Shown here piece after piece: positions 49,289-55,933 of a stretch of DNA of 64,000 nt; the stretch's first letter is position 1; every line of letters starts with the position of its first letter. This DNA comes from an endosymbiont of Escarpia spicata (GTDB lineage Bacteria > Pseudomonadota > Gammaproteobacteria > Chromatiales > Chromatiaceae). The stretch spans positions 145,565 to 209,564 of the forward strand of contig QFXE01000018.1 of the NCBI GenBank assembly GCA_003349915.1, in the 5' to 3' direction. A program made the translations under genes and the position numbers. The notes below the pieces were generated by a model, which was not told the origin of the DNA, ran no database searches, and worked only from the letters and a program-made list of their open reading frames with translations.

Positions 49289-50265
49289 GAGAGGTGGTTT
49301 GCGAACTCTGTCCGCGCAAATGCGTGATCCCCGAAGGAGGGGCAGGTGACTGCAGAGTGCGGGTCAACATTGGTGGCAAACTGCTGGCTTCTACCTACGG
49401 ACGGCCCTCCGCGATGCATATCGATCCGATGGAAAAGAAACCGCTCTACCATTTTCATCCCGGTTCGCCCGTGTTTTCCATTGCGACGGCAGGCTGCAAC
49501 CTTCACTGCCTCAACTGCCAGAACTGGCAACTTTCCCAAAGCGGCGGGGAGGAGATAGAGGAGATCTTTAACGCTGACCCCGTGGATCTCATTGCCCTGG
49601 CCAGAGATCAGGGCTGCGAGAGCATCGCCTACACCTACTCCGATCCGGTGATCTTCTACGAATATGTCTATGACAGCAGTATCCTGGCTCATGAGGCCGG
49701 GATGCAGAATGTGTTCATCACCGCCGGCTATATCAACACTGAGCCTCTGCGCCGTCTCTGTAAAGTGATCGACGCCACTAACACTGATCTGAAGGCCTTC
49801 GACGACGGCTTCTACCGCAAAACAACCGGGGCAACGCTGCAGCCGGTATTGGATGCCCTGATGACTTTCCGGGAGGAGGGGGTCTGGCTGGAGGTGACCA
49901 ATCTGCTTATCCCAACGCTGAACGATGATCTCTCCATGATCCGACGCATGGCAAAGTGGATCAGAAGTGAGTTGGGGGAGGGCACTCCCCTCCATTTCAG
50001 TCGTTTTCACCCCATGTACCGGATGCGCAACCTGCCGCCGACGCCGGGAGAGACCCTGGATCGTGCGCGTCAGGAGGCGATGGATGCGGGGTTGAAATAT
50101 GTCTATATCGGCAATATCTCAGGGCATAAGGGCAATTCAACCTACTGTCCGGTCGATGGCACTCTGTTGATCAAGAGAGAGGGTTTCATGATCAGTGAAT
50201 ACAACCTGACCAGCGACGGTCGTTGTCCGACCTGCAATGAGCCGGTTCCGGGAGTCTGGCAATGA
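49285..50265 (+). CDS. AmmeMemoRadiSam system radical SAM enzyme
   Basis: The 326-residue enzyme has an N-terminal Cys-rich segment (CELCPRKCVIPEGGAGDCRV), the radical SAM cluster motif CNLHCLNCQNW, a beta-barrel with AYTYSDPVIFYEYVYDS, and a C-terminal Cys pair typical of this family (STYCPVDGTLLIKRE, then CPTCNEPVPG). It belongs to the PflA-related group that is found together with Memo and AMMECR1 domains (AmmeMemoRadiSam). The reaction is not known. ATG at 49285 overlaps the previous stop; the next gene starts within its stop. Confidence 0.93.
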   Translation: MREVVCELCPRKCVIPEGGAGDCRVRVNIGGKLLASTYGRPSAMHIDPMEKKPLYHFHPGSPVFSIATAGCNLHCLNCQNWQLSQSGGEEIEEIFNADPVDLIALARDQGCESIAYTYSDPVIFYEYVYDSSILAHEAGMQNVFITAGYINTEPLRRLCKVIDATNTDLKAFDDGFYRKTTGATLQPVLDALMTFREEGVWLEVTNLLIPTLNDDLSMIRRMAKWIRSELGEGTPLHFSRFHPMYRMRNLPPTPGETLDRARQEAMDAGLKYVYIGNISGHKGNSTYCPVDGTLLIKREGFMISEYNLTSDGRCPTCNEPVPGVWQ

Positions 50266-50438
50266 GGCTGAAAGAGATGAGGAAAGACAATATGCCCTCC
50301 CGCAGACGTTTTCTGGGAGTGCTGGGCGGTTTGCTCGCAGGTGTGATGACGTTCCCCTGGAGGACTCGAAGAGCGCTGAAGGAGAAAGCTGCCATGCGTG
50401 AAGCAGACTACTACCGCTCCAGAGGACTGGATGAATAG
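50262..50438 (+). CDS. 58-residue twin-arginine small protein between radical SAM and Memo-AMMECR1 genes
   Basis: ATG at 50262 overlaps the radical SAM stop (ATGA) and the frame ends at 50438, 12 bases before the next gene. The peptide has a twin-arginine-like start (PSRRRFLGVLGGLLAGVMTF), a short basic region (WRTRRALKEKAAMREADYY) and ends RSRGLDE. It could be a Tat-targeted membrane-anchored peptide, a substrate of the radical SAM enzyme or an assembly factor. The precise spacing on both sides supports a real gene; family unrecognised. Confidence 0.68.
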   Translation: MRLKEMRKDNMPSRRRFLGVLGGLLAGVMTFPWRTRRALKEKAAMREADYYRSRGLDE

Positions 50439-50450
50439 GGGGAGAGAAGA

Positions 50451-51998
50451 ATGAGACTCGGTCGATTTCAGCAATGGGAATTTGCCGCGCTGCTGGCAGG
50501 GCTGTTGCTGATATCCCAGTCTCTTGCGGGTGAAAAGGTCAGGGAGAGTGTGCTTGCAGGCTCGTGGTATCCGGAGAATCCGCTACAGCTGGCCAAGGTT
50601 GTGGACGGCTTTCTGGATGATCCTTCCGATGCCCAGTCCAAGGTGAAAAAACCTCTCCGGGCGCTGATTGTTCCCCATGCCGGTTACATGTACAGCGGGC
50701 CAACCGCAGCCAAAGCCTTCAAGTTGGTGCGAGGTATGGATTACAAACGGGTTCTGTTGCTGGCGCCCAGCCACTACAGCGTCTTCAAAGGACTCTCTAT
50801 TACAGATGTAGTTGCCTATCAGACTCCGCTGGGTTCTGTGCCGCTTGACCATGTTGCAGTACAGCAGTTGCGCAGATCTCCCCTTGTCAGTGCAGATGCA
50901 AAGGCGCACAAACGGGAACACAGCATCGAAATTGAACTGCCGTTACTGCAACGCGTACTGGAGTCGGGCTGGAAACTGGTGCCGGTACTTGTGGGGCAGA
51001 TGGATGATGAGGCCTACCCGCAGGCAGCAAAACTGCTGCGGGAACTGGCGGATGAGCAGACCTTGGCGGTGGTCTCCAGCGACTTCGCCCACTATGGCAA
51101 ACGGTTTGGCTATACCCCGTTTCCGTTGAATGATGAGACGCCTGCAAATATCCAGCAACTTGATGGGGGTGCGATTGAGCGGATAGTGGCAGGGGATGCA
51201 AAGGGGTTTCTCGACTATCAACAGCGCACTGGCATCACCATCTGTGGATTTCGTCCCATTGCACTACTGCTGCACATGCTGCCAGTCTCGGCTGAACTGG
51301 AGCAACTGGCCTATAAGACCAGTGGTCAACTGACCGGCAACTATGAAAATTCGGTCAGCTACGTGGTGATTGCAGTGAATGTTCCGACAGCAATCGCTGG
51401 CAGCCAGGGTTCAGACAGGCGTCTGAACAGTGAGCAGTTCAAGAGACTGCACCAGATTGCCGTGGCCGGAGTCAGGCGTGCGGTATTGGATGACAAGCAT
51501 GAAGGCGAGCAGTTGCTGCGCAATCTGCCACCGGAGCTTGAGCGGCTATCAGGGGCGTTTGTGACCCTTAAAAAGGACGGCATGTTGCGTGGTTGTATCG
51601 GCTATATTCGACCACGCGATCCACTCTTCCAGGCTGTGTTGAAAAATGGCGGCAATGCAGCGGTACGGGATCATCGCTTCCCGCCGGTAACGCCGGAAGA
51701 GTTGGAAGAGCTTGAGATCGAGGTGAGTGTATTGACACCTCCGCGTCCCATTGCCCACTTCGAAGCGTTTAAAGTGGGCCAACAGGGCATTATTTTAAAA
51801 AAACAGGGTCGCAGTGCAGTTTTTCTTCCGGAGGTTGCGGTGGAGCAGGGCTGGAATCGGGAGCAGGCGCTGACCTATCTGGCGAGAAAGGCGGGGTTGC
51901 CCGCTGATGCCTGGAAAGATGGGGCAGAGTTTGAAGTGTTCTATAGTGAGAAGTATGCAGCACCTTATGGCCCCAGCCATGAGACTGCAAAGGAGTAA
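50451..51998 (+). CDS. Memo-AMMECR1 fusion protein with predicted signal peptide
   Basis: The 515-residue protein starts with a hydrophobic segment (FAALLAGLLLISQSLAG) that looks like a signal peptide, so export is predicted. Residues about 30-310 are a Memo domain (LIVPHAGYMYSGPTAAKAF with H76, LLLAPSHYSVFKG, REHSIEIELPLLQRVL, VVSSDFAHYG, ITICGF), homologous to class III extradiol dioxygenase folds that bind a metal. Residues about 325-505 are AMMECR1 (LRGCIGYIRPRDPLFQAVL at 379, NAAVRDHRFPPVTPEELEEL). Memo and AMMECR1 fused in one chain is the defining pair of the AmmeMemoRadiSam system. The export signal is unusual and places the chemistry in the periplasm, unlike the cytosolic radical SAM enzyme. 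Confidence 0.9.
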   Translation: MRLGRFQQWEFAALLAGLLLISQSLAGEKVRESVLAGSWYPENPLQLAKVVDGFLDDPSDAQSKVKKPLRALIVPHAGYMYSGPTAAKAFKLVRGMDYKRVLLLAPSHYSVFKGLSITDVVAYQTPLGSVPLDHVAVQQLRRSPLVSADAKAHKREHSIEIELPLLQRVLESGWKLVPVLVGQMDDEAYPQAAKLLRELADEQTLAVVSSDFAHYGKRFGYTPFPLNDETPANIQQLDGGAIERIVAGDAKGFLDYQQRTGITICGFRPIALLLHMLPVSAELEQLAYKTSGQLTGNYENSVSYVVIAVNVPTAIAGSQGSDRRLNSEQFKRLHQIAVAGVRRAVLDDKHEGEQLLRNLPPELERLSGAFVTLKKDGMLRGCIGYIRPRDPLFQAVLKNGGNAAVRDHRFPPVTPEELEELEIEVSVLTPPRPIAHFEAFKVGQQGIILKKQGRSAVFLPEVAVEQGWNREQALTYLARKAGLPADAWKDGAEFEVFYSEKYAAPYGPSHETAKE

Positions 51999-52001
51999 AA
52001 G

Positions 52002-52439
52002 ATGAAACGGTTACTGACAATATTGAGTTTGGCCGTGTTGCTGAGTCTCGCCTTTCTGGTGAATGCCCAACCGCCCTACGGATACCCGGGATACATGGGA
52101 TCACCTCCCCAGACTTCCGGTTACCGCCATTTTCAACGTTTGAGAGTCGAGAAGGGCAGGAGCGAAGCGGGATATGTGGTAAGGATCCATACCGAAAATA
52201 TCGATCCCCAAGCGGTTCAGGTGAATGTGAAAGGAAGATTCCTGGTGATCAGTAATGATACCAGCCAGGAGGCAGAACGGAGCAATGATCGGGGTAGCTA
52301 CAGTTACAACCGCAGCTCGAGCAGTTTCAGTCAACGCATTTCGATTCCCAGGGATGCTGATGCGGAGAAAATGAAACGGACTGAAAGTGAGAACCTGGTT
52401 ACTATTACCCTGCCGGTGCATGAGGGTTTTCGTTACTGA
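52002..52439 (+). CDS. Exported Hsp20/alpha-crystallin-like protein
   Basis: A signal peptide (MKRLLTILSLAVLLSLAFLVNA) and a Pro/Tyr/Gly-rich segment (QPPYGYPGYMGSPPQTSGY) precede a small heat-shock-type domain (GYVVRIHTENIDPQAVQVNV-KGRFLVIS, then FSQRISIPRDADAEKMKRTE and NLVTITLPV). Periplasmic alpha-crystallin-like proteins are rare. It starts three bases after the Memo-AMMECR1 stop, so it belongs to the same operon and may protect an exported component. Confidence 0.82.
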   Translation: MKRLLTILSLAVLLSLAFLVNAQPPYGYPGYMGSPPQTSGYRHFQRLRVEKGRSEAGYVVRIHTENIDPQAVQVNVKGRFLVISNDTSQEAERSNDRGSYSYNRSSSSFSQRISIPRDADAEKMKRTESENLVTITLPVHEGFRY

Positions 52440-52505
52440 TTTCGCCACTTGGAGAAGGAGTGGACCTTAAATCCCTGTTTTCTTTTGTATGGAGGGGATA
52501 AAGGG

Positions 52506-52533
52506 TTGACAGTAGCACCTGTGTCGTTAAAAT
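52506..52533 (+). promoter_or_regulatory. Sigma-70 promoter of tRNA-Gly
   Basis: TTGACA (52506-52511), 16-base spacer and TAAAAT (52528-52533), 20 bases before the tRNA. Near-consensus. Confidence 0.85.
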
Positions 52534-52553
52534 ACGCCTCGTTCTTAAGTGAC

Positions 52554-52629
52554 GCGGGAATAGCTCAGCTGGTAGAGCACAACCTTGCCAAGGTTGGGGT
52601 CGCGAGTTCGAATCTCGTTTCCCGCTCCA
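52554..52629 (+). tRNA. tRNA-Gly (anticodon GCC)
   Basis: 76 nt, cloverleaf with acceptor GCGGGAA/TTCCCGC, anticodon arm CAACC-TTGCCAA-GGTTG, T-loop TTCGAAT, discriminator T and encoded CCA. In E. coli the equivalent glyW is directly downstream of pgsA. Confidence 0.97.
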
Positions 52630-52636
52630 ATTTTAA

Positions 52637-52664
52637 AGAGCCTCGGCTAAACCGAGGCTTTTTT
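52637..52664 (+). terminator. Rho-independent terminator after tRNA-Gly
   Basis: AGCCTCGG-CTAAA-CCGAGGCT followed by T5. It separates the two tRNA genes, so tRNA-Cys would need its own promoter (TAGAAT at 52692-52697 is a candidate -10 box). Confidence 0.9.
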
Positions 52665-52711
52665 GTTTCAAGATCTGCGCCTCAATGGTGGTAGAATCTG
52701 AGCCTCTCATA

Positions 52712-52785
52712 GGCTGAGTGGCAGAGTGGTTATGCAGCGGCCTGCAAAGCCGTGGACCTCGGTTCGATTCCGGGCTCAGCCTCCA
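52712..52785 (+). tRNA. tRNA-Cys (anticodon GCA)
   Basis: 74 nt: acceptor GGCTGAG/CTCAGCC, anticodon loop CTGCAAA with GCA, T-loop TTCGATT, discriminator T and encoded CCA. No tRNA-Leu follows, unlike the E. coli glyW-cysT-leuZ cluster; accessory DNA begins here instead. Confidence 0.96.
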
Positions 52786-53337
52786 TATTATTATTCTATT
52801 AATCAATAGAATACGATTATTATCTCCATATAACTTTAAGTGAAAAGTGGCGTTTTTTGTCATAAAAACCACTCCTGCCACTCGAAAACTCCAGAAGAAG
52901 ACACTCGTGTAACGGACAGAAAGGCCGTGTACGCCAGTTTTACCCTCCGCAATATTGTATTTTTTCATTGCAAATTCCACTTTGCATTTTGTTTATTCTG
53001 GCTGAGCGCCATGGAGAGTGAAGCAAAGGCGCGTGGTCCCGGTAGGCGTATGGCTGGAGTGGCAAAAGGACGAAGTTTTGTCGCCAGCACCGAGCTTGTA
53101 ATGGTGTGGCGAAGTGGTACGGGTGCCGAGCTTCACGCCAGACTTTCTGCGCCAATATTTGATGCAACAGAGCCGTTACCTGTTCGTGGACTGTAGTAGA
53201 ACGCTCTTTATCAATCTAATGTAGATAGGCAGAACGGAGCGGCCATATTGCTAATAACACGGCTTTTCAGACAATTCCTACAGATAGGGAGGATATTGCT
53301 GATGCCTTCTCCCGATGCGTGATAGTATATTAATTCC
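52786..53337. other. 550-bp gap after tRNA-Cys without a convincing gene
   Basis: The only long frame (52840-53196) has no ribosome binding site or recognisable domain. A promoter-like TATATT at 53326-53331 precedes the candidate sRNA. No duplicated tRNA-Cys 3' end (attachment site) was found in the window. Confidence 0.35.
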
Positions 53338-53488
53338 CAGCAAGGGCTAGCCGATAATGATCGGACGGGCGCAAGGATGCACCCCCTTGTATTAAGGCCA
53401 GGCTCAAGGATGACGGCTGGCCAGGCACCAGGGAAGGTGTCGACCTCTCGAAGGCCCGCTCCAGGGATTGGAGTGGGCTTTCTTCTTT
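53338..53488 (+). ncRNA. Candidate CsrB/RsmZ-type regulatory RNA
   Basis: Four successive hairpins each show GGA in the loop. (1) 53367-53384: loop AAGGAT closed by GC/GC. (2) 53396-53422: GGCCAG/CTGGCC outer stem, loop AAGGAT closed by TC/GA. (3) 53424-53441: GGCACC/GGTGTC, loop AGGGAA. (4) 53451-53481: 13-bp stem AAGGCCCGCTCCA/TGGAGTGGGCTTT (two G-U pairs), loop GGGAT, followed by TCTTCTTTG, i.e. a terminator. CAAGGAUG matches the CsrA/RsmA site (CARGGAUG). A GGA-free hairpin (CCGAT-AATG-ATCGG) precedes them. RNAs with this design bind and titrate CsrA under GacA/UvrY control, and uvrY is at 41426. The 5' end is estimated from a TATATT box. Confidence 0.6.
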
Positions 53489-53932
53489 GTTTGGTCGTTG
53501 CGGCGACATGGTAGCCGGTTTCAAGGGGACAGTCAGTTGTTCGGCACTACGTAGAAGAGTAAGAACGCCTCCACCTAATCCGCCGTCGTTGCGCCTTGGC
53601 GCTTTCGATCAAACTATCTAAAGATTGACCGAAGCCGTCACACCCTTGGGGTATCTGCGCGCAGCTAACGAGCCGCTTCCCTCCACGGGATGGGTTGAAA
53701 TGAAAAAGCACGACCGCTGGATTGGGAGGTCCGCCCCCCAGTACCCAGATGAAGGTCAGCTAATAATCACAAGTGTAGACCTTTTCAGCTATATGTCGTC
53801 TAATCCGGGCTTACATCTTCTGACGATGTTACAGTCGCAAGTTGCCACAGTAAGTCTAAGATGTGTACCAGTGCTCGAAGCGGCCAAAGTCGCGCTCTCC
53901 TATACTTGGTGGATTGTTGTTGAGTCCGCCTT
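53489..53932. other. 445-bp gap between candidate sRNA and next gene
   Basis: Open frame 53625-53963 begins at TTG, overlaps the next gene and has no recognisable domain; it is not called. No other signal seen. Confidence 0.35.
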
Positions 53933-55003
53933 ATGTCATGCCCTTTCTGTAAATCCGATATAATAGCCGCAGCTCGTAGAGCCTTGATCGCTGCAGATCC
54001 CACCTATCACTCCTGGTCCCAAGAGCAACAGGAGATATTTCGTGCCACGATGGACCATGATGCGAGATACCATATTCGGCGCTCACTTCTGGGCAGCCTG
54101 CGCGGGATCGAGTGCCATACGGAACAGGAGGTCAACGATGCCTGGGAGGTTGTTTCCATTCCTGATCTTTATCCGCTCAACTGGGCCATGCTACTCACTA
54201 GTGGTATTGGGGAAGACTACATCTATTTGAACGAATCCATCGAAGACGGCGCCAGCATCTTGGATGTCTCCACGCTCTACGAATATGACTATGCCGACTA
54301 TTTGTACCAAGAGTACGCCAGGTTTCGGGATTTTCCAGAGCACAAAGGTACTCGCTACTATGGCATCTCCCATTCCTGGTGGATCCGTCTACTGATCGAC
54401 GGTCAGTTATATTACGCTGCGGTGACCTCGCTGACGATGCACCTGATAGGAGAGATCGAAGAAACCGCTAATGGGCATATCGACAAACTGATCCCCAATA
54501 AATTGGTTGAAGGGGAAGACAATGGTAAGCGGCAAGATGGCGGTATTTTATGGGACATGCGCATCGATGCCGATGGTCTCGAGGGTCAACTTGATGAACT
54601 GAAGCGCCGCTGGTGGGCTTACCAGGATGAGCGGCGTGATATTTTGGGAGAGGAGTTTTCTTCTTGGGCGCCGGCCGTCTATACGAGGGAAGAGAATTGG
54701 GACGACGACCCCAGCCGAACCTATATTTTTACTAATGCCGAGTCACTCCAGCGTGTCCGTTGGAGACATTTTCTATCCGATTGTGCCTCACTCCTGACGC
54801 CACTTTCCGAAACCGATGCTCTACTCAAACATGAGGTTGGCCTGACTATTGCATTTCTGGATGAAGCGCACGCGGACATCATGGAGAATTTTGATCCCAA
54901 GGTAATAAAGTTAAGGAAAAAGAAAACCATCATCATGGCGTCCGGTGTTTTCGATGACCTTGAGCGGATATCCAGTGAAATAAGCAATGAGGATGAATCT
55001 TGA
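53933..55003 (+). CDS. Hypothetical protein with N-terminal CxxC, family not recognised
   Basis: The 356-residue acidic protein starts MSCPFCKSDIIAAARRAL. It contains the segments WSQEQQEIFRATMDHDARYH, IPDLYPLNWAMLLTSGIGED, YYGISHSWWIRLLIDGQLYY and a C-terminal helix-rich part with TIAFLDEAHADIMENFD. There is no signal peptide or membrane helix. The N-terminal CPFC could be half a zinc site or a redox motif. It sits at the head of the defence and toxin-antitoxin area, so an immunity-related role is a guess only. Confidence 0.7.
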   Translation: MSCPFCKSDIIAAARRALIAADPTYHSWSQEQQEIFRATMDHDARYHIRRSLLGSLRGIECHTEQEVNDAWEVVSIPDLYPLNWAMLLTSGIGEDYIYLNESIEDGASILDVSTLYEYDYADYLYQEYARFRDFPEHKGTRYYGISHSWWIRLLIDGQLYYAAVTSLTMHLIGEIEETANGHIDKLIPNKLVEGEDNGKRQDGGILWDMRIDADGLEGQLDELKRRWWAYQDERRDILGEEFSSWAPAVYTREENWDDDPSRTYIFTNAESLQRVRWRHFLSDCASLLTPLSETDALLKHEVGLTIAFLDEAHADIMENFDPKVIKLRKKKTIIMASGVFDDLERISSEISNEDES

Positions 55004-55095
55004 ACGCTGCTTCGATTGAAGAAATTCTCCATATCCAAACCGTAAGCTATGCTACTTGGTAGCAATATTTCTTACTATCACCCCAGAGGCACCTT

Positions 55096-55368
55096 ATGGC
55101 CACAGTCGAAAAACTCAGTATTGCCCTGACCCCGAAGATGGTCAGGGAAGTACGGATGGCTGTCGAACGCGGTGAGTACGCTAGTAGTAGCGAGGTGATT
55201 CACGAGACATTGCGGGACTGGCGCCGGAAACGTGCTTTCCAGGATAAGGAAATCGAGGAGTTGCGCCGCCTATAGAGTGAAGGTGTGGAGAGTGGTAAAG
55301 GCCAATATGGTTCCGTAGAACAGATTAAGAAGGCTGCCCGCGAACGCTTGGCAAATAACGATCGGTAA
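55096..55368 (+). pseudogene. ParD-type antitoxin interrupted by an in-frame TAG
   Basis: Starting at ATG 55096 the frame reads EKLSIALTPKMVREVRMAVE, GEYASSSEVIHETLRDWRRK, EIEELRRL, then TAG at 55273-55275, and continues SEGVESGKGQYGSVEQIKKA-ARERLANNDR to TAA at 55366. The two parts together are a complete 89-residue ribbon-helix-helix antitoxin plus toxin-binding tail. The TAG replaces one sense codon (probably TGG, as in RRLW-EG of relatives). As sequenced only 59 residues are made, lacking the toxin-neutralising tail. Confidence 0.82.
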
Positions 55369-55377
55369 ACTCTGGAA

Positions 55378-55695
55378 ATGGCCGTTTTTCAGAAGACCGC
55401 CTAAGCCGAAGAGGACCTGGTTGATATCTGGCTCTATATTGCCGTGGATAATCCCACAGCTGCAGATAAGTTGCTCGATAACTTTGAGGAGAAAGGCTGG
55501 TTGCTCGCCAGTAATCCGCAGCTTGGGCAGGAACGTCCAGATATCGCTGAGGACTTCAGGCATTTACCAGTGGGGTGCTACCTGATGCTCTACAGGGTGA
55601 TCTCTTGCGGGATTGAACTGGTACGTGTAGTGTCGGGTATGAGGTTGCTACACTCTCCAGAGGTATACGGCCATGTAGCAATGAATGAATCCTGA
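55378..55695 (+). pseudogene. ParE-type toxin interrupted by an in-frame TAA
   Basis: Nine bases after the antitoxin, the frame reads MAVFQKTA, then TAA (55402-55404), then AEEDLVDIWLYIAVDNPTAA, NPQLGQERPDIAEDFRHLPV, YLMLYRVISCGIELVRVVSG and HVAMNES to the stop at 55695. Together these form a full 105-residue ParE/RelE-fold gyrase toxin. With TAA at codon 9 no functional toxin is expected, unless translation restarts downstream. Loss of toxin and antitoxin tail in the same pair fits joint decay. Confidence 0.82.
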
Positions 55696-55723
55696 GAAGC
55701 AGCGGGTCACTTGCTTTCCGGCC

Positions 55724-55781
55724 GTCGTTGCGACTTGTGTCGGAGAAGAATTCCGACAGTTTTGTCTCTCGTCGCAACGAC
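55724..55781. repeat. 58-bp nested hairpin after the parDE remnant
   Basis: Outer arms GTCGTTGCGAC (55724) and GTCGCAACGAC (ending 55781) are perfect inverted repeats; inner arms TGTCGGA (55738) and TCCGACA (ending 55758) are also perfect. The element lies in the gap between parE and the convergent helicase gene. Confidence 0.7.
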
Positions 55782-55933
55782 AGCAAGGTTGTGGGCGGCA
55801 GTTTTCTACTTCGTTATTCTGTATTTTCTGCAAGAAATTCAATGTCAAGTTCTGATACTGAAACTCGTCAATCCATACTACTGATACAAGAACCCTTGTT
55901 GGGTAGGGCGACCTGTGTTGTTGGCCTATACGG

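Noticed and set aside
52840..53196. 118-codon open frame after tRNA-Cys
   Set aside because: No convincing start signal or family; overlapping frames on both strands are equally open.
52712..53337. Integration of a genomic island at the tRNA-Cys 3' end
   Set aside because: No repeated tRNA 3' end and no integrase gene are visible in the window, so it remains unsupported.
53338..53488. Retron msr/msd or type III toxin-antitoxin RNA
   Set aside because: No reverse transcriptase nearby and no tandem repeat array; GGA-loop hairpins fit a CsrA-binding RNA better.
53625..53963. 112-codon open frame before the 53933 gene
   Set aside because: TTG start without ribosome binding site, overlaps the next gene, no recognisable domain.
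55096..55695. Programmed stop-codon readthrough or selenocysteine in parDE
   Set aside because: The stops are TAG and TAA, not TGA, and no recoding structure is apparent; two nonsense mutations are simpler.
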